Below the pieces are notes generated by a model that worked only from the letters and a program-made list of their open reading frames with translations, was not told the origin of the DNA and ran no database searches. A stretch of DNA of 64,000 nt, taken from contig JBCDBR010000016.1 in assembly GCA_039183205.1 (NCBI GenBank), positions 1-64,000 of the forward strand, in the 5' to 3' direction. Positions 8,242 to 17,129 of this stretch are shown here, one piece after another (positions within the stretch are counted from its first letter, which is position 1; every line of letters begins with the position of its first letter). The translations under genes and the position numbers were made by a program. Source of the DNA: HKCCE3408 sp039183205 (GTDB lineage: Bacteria > Pseudomonadota > Alphaproteobacteria > Rhodobacterales > Rhodobacteraceae).

Positions 8242-9387
8242 TCAGCCTGCCCAGATCCAACCGCCGCCGAAGATGCGACTGCCCGTCGCGGCGTAGAAGA
8301 CACATGCCTGGCCCGGGCTCACACCATCCTCGGCCACCACAAGCTCCACCTCCGCTTCTGTCGCCGAGATCGGCCGGATCATCGCCGGGCGCGGTGGCCG
8401 GGTCGAGCGGATTTTGACCTCAAGCTCCCACGCGTCTTGGCTATCGAAGGGCGCATCGCCCAGCCAATTGATGTCTCGCACCGGCACCGTTCGGGTCGAT
8501 AACGCCTCTTTCGGGCCGACAACAACGCGGCGCATCTGTGGATCGAGACGCACCACGTAAAGGGGATCGACAAGTCCGCCGATCCCCAGACCCCGGCGTT
8601 GACCGATTGTGTAATGGATCACACCGCGATGGCGACCCAGAACGCGCCCGTCGAGATCGACAATCTCACCGGGATCGGCCGCGCCGGGACGCAGTTTCTC
8701 GATCACTGCGGCGTAGTTTCCGTTTGGCACAAAACAAATGTCTTGGCTGTCGGGCTTGTCGGCAACGCTCAACCCGTATTTTCCAGCCAAGGCACGTGTT
8801 TCGGCCTTTGAGCTGAGATGGCCCAAGGGAAAGCGCAAAAATGCCAGTTGCTCTGCCGTGGTTGAGAACAGAAAATAGCTTTGATCCCGGTCCTTATCGG
8901 CTGCATTGTGCAGTTCCGGCCCGGCTGGGCCATCGACGCGTTGGATATAGTGGCCCGTGGCCATGCAATCGGCGTCAAGGTCTTTTGCCGTGGCCAACAA
9001 GTCCTTGAATTTCACCCGTTCATTGCACCGAATGCAGGGCACTGGCGTGGCCCCGGCAAGATAGCTATCGGCGAATTCATCGATCACCGCATCTTTGAAA
9101 ACGTTTTCGTAATCCAGCACATAATGCGGAAAGCCCATGCGTTCGGCCACACGGCGTGCATCGTGGATATCGCGACCGGCACAGCAGGCGCCCTGTTTCG
9201 CCAGCGCCGCGCCGTGATCGTAAAGCTGCAATGTGACACCGACCACATCATAGCCCTCTTCGGCCAATTGCGCCGCCACCACGGAACTGTCGACACCCCC
9301 GGACATCGCAACAACGACCCGCGTCTGCGCGGGCGGCTTTGCAAATCCGAGTGAATTGAGGTCCGAAATGACCGTGTCGCGCGCCAT
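8242..9387 (-). CDS. mnmA: tRNA-specific 2-thiouridylase MnmA
   Basis: A 381-residue cytoplasmic enzyme that puts sulfur on U34 of tRNA-Glu, tRNA-Gln and tRNA-Lys. The ATP PP-loop SGGVDSS is at residues 29-35. The two catalytic cysteines are visible in ATPVPCIRCN and SQDICFV. The C-terminal part has the usual beta-barrel motifs (YTIGQRRGLGIGG, RPPRPAM). The family is normally 360-400 residues. The ATG at 9387 fits; in-frame starts further up would add a non-conserved tail. The divergent neighbour is sciP. Confidence 0.95.
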   Translation of the reverse strand: MARDTVISDLNSLGFAKPPAQTRVVVAMSGGVDSSVVAAQLAEEGYDVVGVTLQLYDHGAALAKQGACCAGRDIHDARRVAERMGFPHYVLDYENVFKDAVIDEFADSYLAGATPVPCIRCNERVKFKDLLATAKDLDADCMATGHYIQRVDGPAGPELHNAADKDRDQSYFLFSTTAEQLAFLRFPLGHLSSKAETRALAGKYGLSVADKPDSQDICFVPNGNYAAVIEKLRPGAADPGEIVDLDGRVLGRHRGVIHYTIGQRRGLGIGGLVDPLYVVRLDPQMRRVVVGPKEALSTRTVPVRDINWLGDAPFDSQDAWELEVKIRSTRPPRPAMIRPISATEAEVELVVAEDGVSPGQACVFYAATGSRIFGGGWIWAG

Positions 9388-9518
9388 GGAACGTTCTGCC
9401 TTGCTGCTAGAGTGCTGGAATATAGGAAAATCCTTCATATCCACAATGGGCATCGTTACCCAGCATTAAGAGGATGTGGTCCAGATGCAGATCGATGAAA
9501 TTACGCGACGGACAATCC

Positions 9519-9791
9519 ATGTATATCCGACGGGAAAAAGGTCAGCAATCGGTCACCTTGCCAGACGGACGGGTCATGACCCGCGCCGATTTGCCGAGTG
9601 CATCGACCAGACGGTGGGTCGCCTCTCGGAAGGCGGCAGTTGTGATTGCGGTCGAATCGGGGCTGATCGCCGAAGAAGAGGCCCTTGAAACTTGGGGCCT
9701 TTCCGGCGAAGAGTTGGACGCTTGGAAACACGCCGTAACCCGACACGGTGTTGCAGCATTAAAGGCAACTGCGGTTCAGAAATATCGTTAA
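9519..9791 (+). CDS. sciP: CtrA inhibitor SciP (DUF1153)
   Basis: A 90-residue helix-turn-helix protein. The DUF1153 signature is clear: VTLPDGRVMTRADLP, then TRRWVASRKAAVV, then LSGEELDAWKHAVTRHG, ending in KATAVQKYR. In Caulobacter SciP binds CtrA and blocks its transcriptional activation. I chose the ATG at 9519 (MYIRREKG), the standard family N-terminus; a start at 9495 would add eight residues. It sits 115 bases upstream of ctrA on the same strand, so inhibitor and target are neighbours. Confidence 0.92.
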   Translation: MYIRREKGQQSVTLPDGRVMTRADLPSASTRRWVASRKAAVVIAVESGLIAEEEALETWGLSGEELDAWKHAVTRHGVAALKATAVQKYR

Positions 9792-9847
9792 GGACTGATT
9801 TTAACGCGAAATTCGCGCGAGTTTTAGATCGATTTCTTTTGGTAGGA

Positions 9848-9895
9848 TTAAATTAACCAATTCGCTCCAGCTTTGGAACAGGACAGGAACGATTC
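9848..9895 (+). promoter_or_regulatory. candidate CtrA boxes and GANTC site upstream of ctrA
   Basis: TTAACCAA (9853-9860) resembles the CtrA half-site TTAACCAT; a second TTAA lies just before it at 9848-9851. GATTC at 9891-9895 is a CcrM methylation site (GANTC) that abuts the GGAG ribosome site of ctrA. Such sites control ctrA in Caulobacter; their role here is inference. Confidence 0.4.
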
Positions 9896-9906
9896 GGAGT
9901 TAGGCT

Positions 9907-10617
9907 ATGCGCATCTTGCTTGTGGAAGACGACCCGACGACGTCAAAAAGCATCCAGATGATGCTCAGCCACGCAAACTTAAATGTCTATTCCACCGATT
10001 TGGGGGAAGAAGGCATCGATCTGGCAAAGCTCTATGATTACGATCTCATCCTGCTTGATTTGAATTTACCCGATATGACCGGGCACGAGGTGCTGCGACA
10101 ATTGCGGATGAGCCGCGTTGACACGCCGATCTTGATCCTCTCCGGCGCCGATGACACGGAAAACAAACTCAAAGGGTTTGGCTTTGGCGCCGATGACTAC
10201 CTCACCAAGCCGTTCCATCGGGAAGAATTGGTGGCCCGTATCCACGCGATTATTCGCCGTTCCAAAGGTCATGCGCAATCGGTGATCCGGACCGGCAATA
10301 TCGCGGTTAATTTGGACGCAAAAACGGTCGAGGTCAGCGGCGCACCGGTGCATCTGACCGGTAAAGAATACCAAATGCTGGAATTGCTGAGCCTCAGGAA
10401 AGGCACCACACTGACCAAAGAGATGTTCTTAAATCACCTCTATGGTGGCATGGATGAACCGGAACTCAAGATCATCGACGTCTTCATTTGTAAGCTGCGC
10501 AAGAAACTCAGCGAAGCCAATTCGGGCGACAACCATATCGAGACAGTTTGGGGCCGCGGTTATGTGCTGCGCGATCCTCAGGGAAATGAAGCGACAAATC
10601 TGGTAGCGACGGCTTAG
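9907..10617 (+). CDS. ctrA: cell-cycle response regulator CtrA
   Basis: A 236-residue OmpR/PhoB-type regulator. The receiver domain spans about residues 1-115 with acidic residues D8/D9, the phosphorylated D51 in LLDLNLPD and the conserved K in TKPF. The winged-helix domain at about 125-225 carries VHLTGKEYQMLELL and ETVWGRGYVL. The sequence is close to CtrA throughout, including MRILLVEDD at the start. In Rhodobacterales CtrA is usually non-essential and governs motility and gene-transfer agents rather than replication. A GGAG ribosome site precedes the ATG. Confidence 0.96.
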   Translation: MRILLVEDDPTTSKSIQMMLSHANLNVYSTDLGEEGIDLAKLYDYDLILLDLNLPDMTGHEVLRQLRMSRVDTPILILSGADDTENKLKGFGFGADDYLTKPFHREELVARIHAIIRRSKGHAQSVIRTGNIAVNLDAKTVEVSGAPVHLTGKEYQMLELLSLRKGTTLTKEMFLNHLYGGMDEPELKIIDVFICKLRKKLSEANSGDNHIETVWGRGYVLRDPQGNEATNLVATA

Positions 10618-10693
10618 CCACAGCGCCCCCGGCTCTAGACGGGGGCGCGGGCGAGGTCCATATTCCCCGGGCAAATCACCCGTGGGGATCACG

Positions 10694-12820
10694 ATGACCG
10701 CAGAGCCGCAGGCACAGGCTGAGGGCATAGACGAAGACGCGGCACGCAAACGTCTTGATGAACTCGCTGAGGAACTCGCCCGCGCCAACCAGGCCTATTT
10801 CCAGGCCGATGAACCCGTTCTCTCAGACGCTGATTACGACCGACTGAAACGAGAAAATGCCGCACTTGAGGCGGCCTTTCCACACCTCAAACACCGCCAT
10901 TCCCCAACCGAGCAAATCGGCGCCGCGCCCGCCGACGGGTTTTCAAAAATCGCTCATGCGCAGCCGATGCTGTCGCTCAGCAATGCTTTCGACGCAGACG
11001 ACGTGCGCGAATTTGACCGCGGTGTTCGCCGGTATCTGGGACTGGACGTCACAACCCAGCTTGCCCTAACTGCCGAGCCGAAGATCGACGGGTTATCCCT
11101 TGCGCTCCGCTATGAGGCTGGTCGGCTGATCCAAGCCGCAACACGCGGTGATGGGACGGTCGGTGAAAATGTCACGGCAAATGCCCGCACGATCGCGGAT
11201 ATTCCCGCACAGATTGCCGACGCGCCCGATCTTCTCGAGGTTCGGGGCGAGATCTATATGAGCGACGCCGATTTTGCCGCGCTCAATGACCGTCAGCGCG
11301 CGGCTGGCGCCAAGACCTTCGCCAATCCACGCAACGCGGCTGCGGGCTCGCTGCGCCAACTCGACCCAAGAGTTACCGCCGCCCGGCCTTTACGGTTTTT
11401 CGCCTATGCCTGGGGCGCACTATCCGCCCCGCTTTCTGACACGCAATCCGGTGCGATCGCACGATTGGCGGCGCTTGGGTTTCAAACCAATCCGCTTACC
11501 CGCCGCTGCACGACGATTGAGGATGTTCTGGCCCACTATGCCGAGATTGAACAGGCCCGCGCCACGCTCGGCTACGATATCGATGGTGTCGTCTATAAGA
11601 TCGATGATTTGGCCTTGCAGGCGCGTTTGGGGATGCGGTCGACAACGCCGCGATGGGCCGTTGCGCATAAATTCCCCGCCGAGCTTGCCTGGACACGGCT
11701 GGAGGCGATCGACATCCAGGTCGGCCGCACCGGCGCGCTCAGTCCTGTCGCCCGTCTCACACCGGTCACCGTGGGCGGCGTGGTTGTCTCAAACGCGACC
11801 CTGCACAACGAAGACTACATTGCCGGGCGCGACTCCAATGGGGCGCCGATCCGCGATGGAAAAGACATTCGGGTGGGCGATTGGGTGCAGGTTTACCGCG
11901 CCGGCGATGTGATCCCGAAAGTCGCTGACGTGGACATCTCGCGCCGCGCCGCGGATGCGCCGCGTTATATCTTTCCCGAAATGTGCCCAGAATGCCAAAG
12001 TGCTGCGATCCGTGAAGACGGCGATGCCGTGCGGCGCTGTATCGGCGGCTTGATCTGCCCAGCCCAGGCGGTCGAGCGGCTGAAACACTTCGTCTCGCGC
12101 GCGGCCTTCGATATCGAAGGTTTGGGCGCGAAACAGGTGGAGGCGCTCTATCTCGATGGCTGGATCAAGGAGCCGGCCGATATCTTCACGCTGCAAGACC
12201 GCTACGGCAGCGGCCTGACCCAATTGAAAAACCGGGAAGGCTGGGGCGACAAAAGTGCTGAGAACCTCTTTCAAGCTATTGAAGATAAGCGTAAAATCGG
12301 CCTTGTGCGGGTTATCTTTGGCCTCGGCATCCGCCACGTCGGAGAAGCCGCGGCCAGTTTGCTGGCGAACCATTACGGTACATGGCCCGCCTTTTTCGCG
12401 GCGATGGTGCAGGCCGAGATCGGCAGTGGCGAGGCGTGGGACGATCTGATCGGGATCGATGGGGTCGGTGCGGTGATGGCACGATCGGTGATCAGCGCCT
12501 TTCACCAAGAGGCGGAGCGTGCCTCAATCGAACGGCTGGCCAGCGCGCTTGACATCCAAGCCGCCACGCAGCGCCATGTCGGCGACAGCCCCGTTGCTGG
12601 CAAGACGTTGGTCTTTACCGGCGCGCTTGAAAAGATGACCCGTGCCGAGGCAAAGGCGCGCGCCGAAGCGCTTGGCGCAAAAGTTGCCGGCTCCGTCTCG
12701 GCCAAGACCGATCTGTTGATTGCTGGCCCCGGCGCCGGATCGAAGGAAAAAAAGGCTGCCGATTTGGGGATCGAGACGCTCGATGAAGAGGCCTGGCTGG
12801 CATTGATCGGCGATGCCTGA
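10694..12820 (+). CDS. ligA: NAD-dependent DNA ligase LigA
   Basis: A 708-residue enzyme that seals nicks in DNA. Domains in order: the N-terminal Ia/adenylation part with AEPKIDG, whose lysine at about residue 130 is adenylated; the OB fold; a four-cysteine zinc finger (CPECQ and, further on, two more Cys up to LICPAQ); helix-hairpin-helix repeats (for example LIGIDGVGAVMA); and a C-terminal BRCT domain (GKTLVFTGALEKMTRAEAKA). The ATG at 10694 is preceded by GGGGATCAC. It overlaps recG by 8 bases. Confidence 0.96.
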   Translation: MTAEPQAQAEGIDEDAARKRLDELAEELARANQAYFQADEPVLSDADYDRLKRENAALEAAFPHLKHRHSPTEQIGAAPADGFSKIAHAQPMLSLSNAFDADDVREFDRGVRRYLGLDVTTQLALTAEPKIDGLSLALRYEAGRLIQAATRGDGTVGENVTANARTIADIPAQIADAPDLLEVRGEIYMSDADFAALNDRQRAAGAKTFANPRNAAAGSLRQLDPRVTAARPLRFFAYAWGALSAPLSDTQSGAIARLAALGFQTNPLTRRCTTIEDVLAHYAEIEQARATLGYDIDGVVYKIDDLALQARLGMRSTTPRWAVAHKFPAELAWTRLEAIDIQVGRTGALSPVARLTPVTVGGVVVSNATLHNEDYIAGRDSNGAPIRDGKDIRVGDWVQVYRAGDVIPKVADVDISRRAADAPRYIFPEMCPECQSAAIREDGDAVRRCIGGLICPAQAVERLKHFVSRAAFDIEGLGAKQVEALYLDGWIKEPADIFTLQDRYGSGLTQLKNREGWGDKSAENLFQAIEDKRKIGLVRVIFGLGIRHVGEAAASLLANHYGTWPAFFAAMVQAEIGSGEAWDDLIGIDGVGAVMARSVISAFHQEAERASIERLASALDIQAATQRHVGDSPVAGKTLVFTGALEKMTRAEAKARAEALGAKVAGSVSAKTDLLIAGPGAGSKEKKAADLGIETLDEEAWLALIGDA

Positions 12821-14909
12821 ACATTCCGGACGGCCTGAACTGCTCTTCCCGCTCTTTGCCGAACTCGAGGTGCTAGACGGGGTCGGCCCGAAAACGGCGA
12901 AGAATTTTAGAGGCCTCGGGATCGAAAGCCCAAAGGACATGCTGTTGACCCTGCCGGTGAACGGGATCGACCGGCAACGCCGCGCCAGTATTCGAGAGAT
13001 CGTGCCGCCGGCCACCGCAACCGTTGAGGTCACGGTTGGCCGCCACCGCCCAAGCCCGGGGCGCGGCCCGTACCGGATCGAGGTGGAAGACAGCGAGACC
13101 GGATTTCAATTGGTGTTCTTCCATATACGCGGCGATTATCTAAAACGCGTGCTGCCCACCGGCAGCCGGCGGGTGATCTCTGGCAAAGTTGAATTCTTCG
13201 ATGGGATCGCCCAGATCGCGCATCCCGATCACATTTTGCCGCCCGAAGACGCAGGCGACATCCCGGATTTTGAGCCGGTTTACCCGTTGACCGCCGGCGT
13301 CACACAGCGCGGTATGGCCAAGGCGGTTGCCTCGGCCTTGCCCCGGGCGCCGTATCTCGCGGAATGGATCGACCAGACGCTATTGCAAGAAAAAGGTTGG
13401 CCGGCCTGGCCCGATGCGCTGGCCGTGGCCCATTATCCCAAATCATTGGCAGAGATTTCGCCGGAGACGGCTGCGCGTCAACGCCTTGCCTATGATGAGC
13501 TTTTTGCCCATCAATTAACGCTGGCGCTGGCGCGGGCACAGCGCCGGCACGTGCGCGGTGTGATCAGCAAAGGCGATGGCCACCTGCAACAGCGCGTGCT
13601 GGAGGCGTTGCCCTTTGCGCCGACCGCGGCACAGCTTCGCGCCATCGCCGAGATTTCCGCCGATATGGCCGCACCGGTCCGGATGAACCGATTGCTGCAA
13701 GGCGATGTGGGGTCCGGAAAGACATTGGTTGCGCTCATGGCGTTGCTGGTGGCGGTCGAGGCCGGCGGGCAGGGCGTCCTGATGGCCCCGACCTCTGTAC
13801 TTGCTAGCCAGCATTTTGCCGGGCTTAGACCCATGGCGGAGGCCGCCGGTATCCGGTTGGAGCAACTCACAGGTCAAGACAGCGGCGCCGCTCGGCGCGC
13901 CAAACTCGATGCGCTGAAATCCGGAGAGATTGGTATCCTCGTCGGCACGCATGCGGTGTTCCAGGACGATGTCGCGTTTTCCGATCTGCGCCTTGCCATT
14001 GTCGATGAACAGCATCGGTTCGGGGTCCGTGAACGGGTGCGGCTGGGGGCCAAGGGGCGTGCAGCGGACATCTTGGTGATGACGGCCACACCGATCCCTC
14101 GCACGCTGAGCCTCAGCCAATATGGCGATATGGATATCAGTATTCTCGATGAAAAACCGCCGGGGCGCCAGCCGATCACGACGGCAATGGTGCCAACGGC
14201 ACGGATGGCCGATGTGGTGGCACGGTTGCAGCAAGCGGTGGCCGAAGGCCGCCAGGCTTATTGGGTCTGTCCGCTGGTCGACGAATCAGAGCTGTCCGAT
14301 GCGACCGCCGCCGAGGAGCGGTTTAAGGCGCTGCGCGCGGCTTTGGGCGACGGCGTTGTGGGCTTGGTTCACGGGCAATTGCCCGCAGCCGACAAAACCG
14401 CCGCCATGGAGGCCTTTGCCCAAGGGGAAACCCGCGTTTTGGTCGCCACAACAGTGATCGAGGTTGGGGTTGATGTCCCCAATGCGACGATCATGGTGAT
14501 CGAGCAGGCGGAAAATTTCGGCCTTGCCCAATTGCACCAGCTGCGCGGGCGGGTCGGCCGCGGTCGCGATGCCTCCACCTGTTTGCTACTTTATCGCGCG
14601 CCATTGGGCGAAACCGCGATCCGGCGATTGCAGATTTTGCGCGAGACCGAAGACGGCTTTCGGATCGCGGAAGAGGACCTCGCGATCCGCGGTGCGGGCG
14701 ATGTCATCGGCACGGCGCAATCCGGCCTGCCGAAGTTCCGCATTGCTGATCTTGAACGCCAAAGCGGTTTGATGGCGTTGGCGCAAAGCGATGCGCGCAC
14801 ATTGTTGGCCCATGACCCGGAGTTGAAAGGCCCACGTGGGCAGGCCGCACGGGTCTTGCTCTGGCTTATGGAACAAGACAAAGCCATTCGTTTGATATCA
14901 GTGGCTTAA
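12813..14909 (+). CDS. recG: ATP-dependent DNA helicase RecG
   Basis: A 698-residue branch-migration helicase that remodels stalled forks and Holliday junctions. The N-terminal wedge domain is followed by helicase motif I GDVGSGKT (about residues 297-304), motif II in VDEQHRFGV, motif III in MTATPIPRTL, and the C-terminal motifs Q-x-x-GRVGRG and the TRG region (ETEDGFRIAEEDL). The ATG lies within the end of ligA (ATGCCTGA), so the two repair genes are translationally coupled. Confidence 0.96.
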   Translation: MPEHSGRPELLFPLFAELEVLDGVGPKTAKNFRGLGIESPKDMLLTLPVNGIDRQRRASIREIVPPATATVEVTVGRHRPSPGRGPYRIEVEDSETGFQLVFFHIRGDYLKRVLPTGSRRVISGKVEFFDGIAQIAHPDHILPPEDAGDIPDFEPVYPLTAGVTQRGMAKAVASALPRAPYLAEWIDQTLLQEKGWPAWPDALAVAHYPKSLAEISPETAARQRLAYDELFAHQLTLALARAQRRHVRGVISKGDGHLQQRVLEALPFAPTAAQLRAIAEISADMAAPVRMNRLLQGDVGSGKTLVALMALLVAVEAGGQGVLMAPTSVLASQHFAGLRPMAEAAGIRLEQLTGQDSGAARRAKLDALKSGEIGILVGTHAVFQDDVAFSDLRLAIVDEQHRFGVRERVRLGAKGRAADILVMTATPIPRTLSLSQYGDMDISILDEKPPGRQPITTAMVPTARMADVVARLQQAVAEGRQAYWVCPLVDESELSDATAAEERFKALRAALGDGVVGLVHGQLPAADKTAAMEAFAQGETRVLVATTVIEVGVDVPNATIMVIEQAENFGLAQLHQLRGRVGRGRDASTCLLLYRAPLGETAIRRLQILRETEDGFRIAEEDLAIRGAGDVIGTAQSGLPKFRIADLERQSGLMALAQSDARTLLAHDPELKGPRGQAARVLLWLMEQDKAIRLISVA

Positions 14910-15032
14910 CGCCAAAATCTGTTTTTGTTCACGAATGTTCTTAAAAAGTTCTTGACCTGCCGCGCGCAAAATGAGAACAAAGCATTAACAAAACGACACC
15001 GCTCCAGAACAAACCTGCCTGAGGACGCGCCC

Positions 15033-15164
15033 ATGATTGACCAACTCCGCGATACCCTTGACCGGTCACGCCGCACCTTGCTGGCCGATTTTGTCGGCGT
15101 CCTTGCCCTCGCGGCGATGACGCTTGGTGTGCTGAACCTTCCGATCCTCTTCGGGATTTACTGA
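15033..15164 (+). CDS. small membrane protein downstream of recG
   Basis: A 43-residue protein with an amphipathic, basic start (MIDQLRDTLDRSRRTLLADF) and one membrane helix (about residues 18-40). GAGGA lies eight bases before the ATG, a good ribosome site. I recognise this kind of 'DxLDRSRRTLxADF' peptide as recurrent in Rhodobacterales, but no function is known to me. It stands 123 bases after recG and is followed by a strong terminator. Confidence 0.6.
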   Translation: MIDQLRDTLDRSRRTLLADFVGVLALAAMTLGVLNLPILFGIY

Positions 15165-15291
15165 GACTGCCTGCGGTCCGGCCAGGGCTTGTAATTGCGA
15201 TCTGGGGTCGCGATTGCATGGTTCCCCGTCACCTTGTGGGATGATGGTTTGCCTGCCGAACATCCCCCTCCTGGTCCTGCGACACGCACCT

Positions 15292-15330
15292 GCCGCCGCC
15301 TCCCGCCCCGGAGCGCGGCGGCTTTTTTTT
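15292..15330 (+). terminator. Rho-independent terminator
   Basis: A GC-rich stem formed by GCCGCCGC (from 15292) and GCGGCGGC (ending 15322), followed by eight T. It closes the ligA-recG-small protein unit. The 128 bases between the small protein and this hairpin include a second stem (AATTGCGA with TCGCGATT), so a short stable 3' RNA is possible. Confidence 0.8.
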
Positions 15331-15407
15331 GCGCGTCAGTCAAGCGGTGCGCGTCGGTGTTGCGCGGAACGACGACGTCCCAGATGGGTGGAAGATTGTT
15401 GACCGGT

Positions 15408-15860
15408 TCACGCACAGGCGGATGCGTTCGCCTCGGCCAGGGCATCGGCGGTTGCTTCGAAGGCCAACATGATCGAGGCATGGCGGTTGCGATAATCGCG
15501 CGCGGGCGTCAGCACATCATAGCCCGTCCATGGCAGGTCGGGGCCGTTGCCTTCCCCGGCCAAAAACGCGCGCAATGCATCGCGTCCGGCCTCAATCTCA
15601 GCCTGGCTGCGTCCGACGACATGCCGCGCCATCAGTGCCGCTGAGGCTTGACCCAGAGCGCAGGCTTTGACGTTTTGCGAAAACGCGGTGATGTGCCCAT
15701 CCGCCACATTCAGCGACACAGTCACGGTCGAGCCGCAGAGCGGTGCGCGTTTCTTAACGCTGACATCGGGCGCCTCCAACGGGTCGGTCAGCGGCATGTC
15801 CGCAGCCAACGCAAGGATGCGCTTGGAATAGAGTTTTATCAGGTCTGCGTCGCTTGACAT
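15408..15860 (-). CDS. iron-sulfur cluster assembly scaffold protein, IscU/NifU-like
   Basis: A 150-residue protein of the IscU/SufU fold. Two of the usual ligand cysteines are present in PLCGST and KACALGQAS. The third, expected in the C-terminal helix, is missing: the matching place reads YRNRHASIMLAF. It may therefore bind clusters differently or serve another role. The ATG at 15860 has GAGGTG upstream. It is read divergently from hisI with 64 bases between the start codons. Confidence 0.8.
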   Translation of the reverse strand: MSSDADLIKLYSKRILALAADMPLTDPLEAPDVSVKKRAPLCGSTVTVSLNVADGHITAFSQNVKACALGQASAALMARHVVGRSQAEIEAGRDALRAFLAGEGNGPDLPWTGYDVLTPARDYRNRHASIMLAFEATADALAEANASACA

Positions 15861-15924
15861 CGCGTTGCACCTCGTTGCTCGCTGACATACCTAGCCAGCG
15901 CAGACAGGTTTGCAAAGGTGCGCC

Positions 15925-16290
15925 ATGGAATTTGACATCAAAAGCCTGGCATTCAATGGCAATGGGCTGATCCCCGCGATCGCACAAGATGCCAGCACGG
16001 GCGAGGTTTTGATGATGGCCTGGATGAATGCCGAGGCCGTGTCTCAGACCCTGAAAACCGGGCGCGTGACCTATTGGTCGCGCTCGCGGCAAAAGCTGTG
16101 GGTAAAAGGGGAGACCAGCGGTCATACGCAAACGCTGATCGAGTTTCGGGTCGATTGCGACCGGGATTGCCTTTTGCTGCGCATCGATCAGGTTGGCCCA
16201 GCCTGCCACACGCACCGTCGGTCTTGCTTTTACACCGCTATCCGCGATGGGAATGAGGTGGAGTTGATGGCGCCAGAACCGGACGCCTAA
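15925..16290 (+). CDS. hisI: phosphoribosyl-AMP cyclohydrolase HisI
   Basis: A 121-residue enzyme of the third step in histidine synthesis. Metal-binding cysteines are seen in VDCDRDCLLL and ACHTHRRSC, and the family motif YWSRSRQKLWVKGETSGH is intact. It is a stand-alone HisI without a HisE part, normal for alphaproteobacteria. AAAGGTG lies just before the ATG at 15925. The gene overlaps the convergent gluQRS by four bases at their stop codons. Confidence 0.95.
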   Translation: MEFDIKSLAFNGNGLIPAIAQDASTGEVLMMAWMNAEAVSQTLKTGRVTYWSRSRQKLWVKGETSGHTQTLIEFRVDCDRDCLLLRIDQVGPACHTHRRSCFYTAIRDGNEVELMAPEPDA

Positions 16291-17129
16291 AGCCCGACCA
16301 TCACACGGATATCCTCTGGGCTATGTCCGTCTGCCCTATATTTCGCGATCGCGCGCGCATCGTCGCGTTTGGCCAACCGCTTGCCCGCCGCGTCGCGGAT
16401 CAGCTTGTGATGAAAAAAATACGGGATCGGTAGGCCCAAAAGATGGGCCAGTAAGACATGGATGGGCGTGGCATCGAAGAGGTCCAGCCCGCGGGTCACT
16501 TGTGTGATCTTTTGTCCGGCATCATCGACCACGACCGATAGGTGGTAGGCCGGTGCCCGGCCTTTGCGCGCCACGACCACATCGCCGATATCACGGGCGA
16601 AATTCACGCATGCCAAGGCATGCTCTCCCGACCGGTCAGGCCCCAATTCGCGAAAACACGGTAAGGCGCCCGCGACGTCAATTGCTGCGGCCACGTCGAG
16701 CCGGATGGCATCGTTCGGGCGCATATCGGCCAGCGCCCGCCCGCGGCACGTGCCGGGATAGATCCGCCCATCCGGTCCGTGGGTCGGAACACCTTCTTGC
16801 GGTGCGCCGGCGGCATTGGCGATATCTGCCCGGCTGCACGAACAAGGATAGAGCAAACCCATGTCGGCCAAGCGTGCCAGGGCCGCGTCCAGCCTTGGGG
16901 TGCTATGGGATTGGCGCAGTACAGGCTTGGGCCATGTGATCCCGAGCCAGGCCAGATCCTCAAAGATCAACGCGTCGAATTCCGGCCGTGCGCGGGCTTG
17001 GTCGATATCATCGAGCCGAAGAAGAAACGTCCCGCCCGCCGCTTGCGCAAGGTCCCAGGCCATCAATGCCGAATAGGCATGGCCCAAATGCAATGGCCCG
17101 GTGGGCGATGGCGCGAACCGGGTGATCAA
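16287..17129 (-). CDS. gluQ: glutamyl-Q tRNA(Asp) synthetase GluQRS
   Basis: A 280-residue paralogue of the glutamyl-tRNA synthetase catalytic domain, without an anticodon-binding domain. It loads glutamate onto queuosine at position 34 of tRNA-Asp. The class I signatures are FAPSPTGPLHLGHA (HIGH) and KRLAKRD (KMSKS-like). A cysteine pair (PCSCSRA) and Y/C (IYPGTCR) match the zinc site of the family. It overlaps the upstream methyltransferase by ATGA. Its tRNA substrate is encoded twice at 7143-7324. Confidence 0.93.
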   Translation of the reverse strand: MITRFAPSPTGPLHLGHAYSALMAWDLAQAAGGTFLLRLDDIDQARARPEFDALIFEDLAWLGITWPKPVLRQSHSTPRLDAALARLADMGLLYPCSCSRADIANAAGAPQEGVPTHGPDGRIYPGTCRGRALADMRPNDAIRLDVAAAIDVAGALPCFRELGPDRSGEHALACVNFARDIGDVVVARKGRAPAYHLSVVVDDAGQKITQVTRGLDLFDATPIHVLLAHLLGLPIPYFFHHKLIRDAAGKRLAKRDDARAIAKYRADGHSPEDIRVMVGL

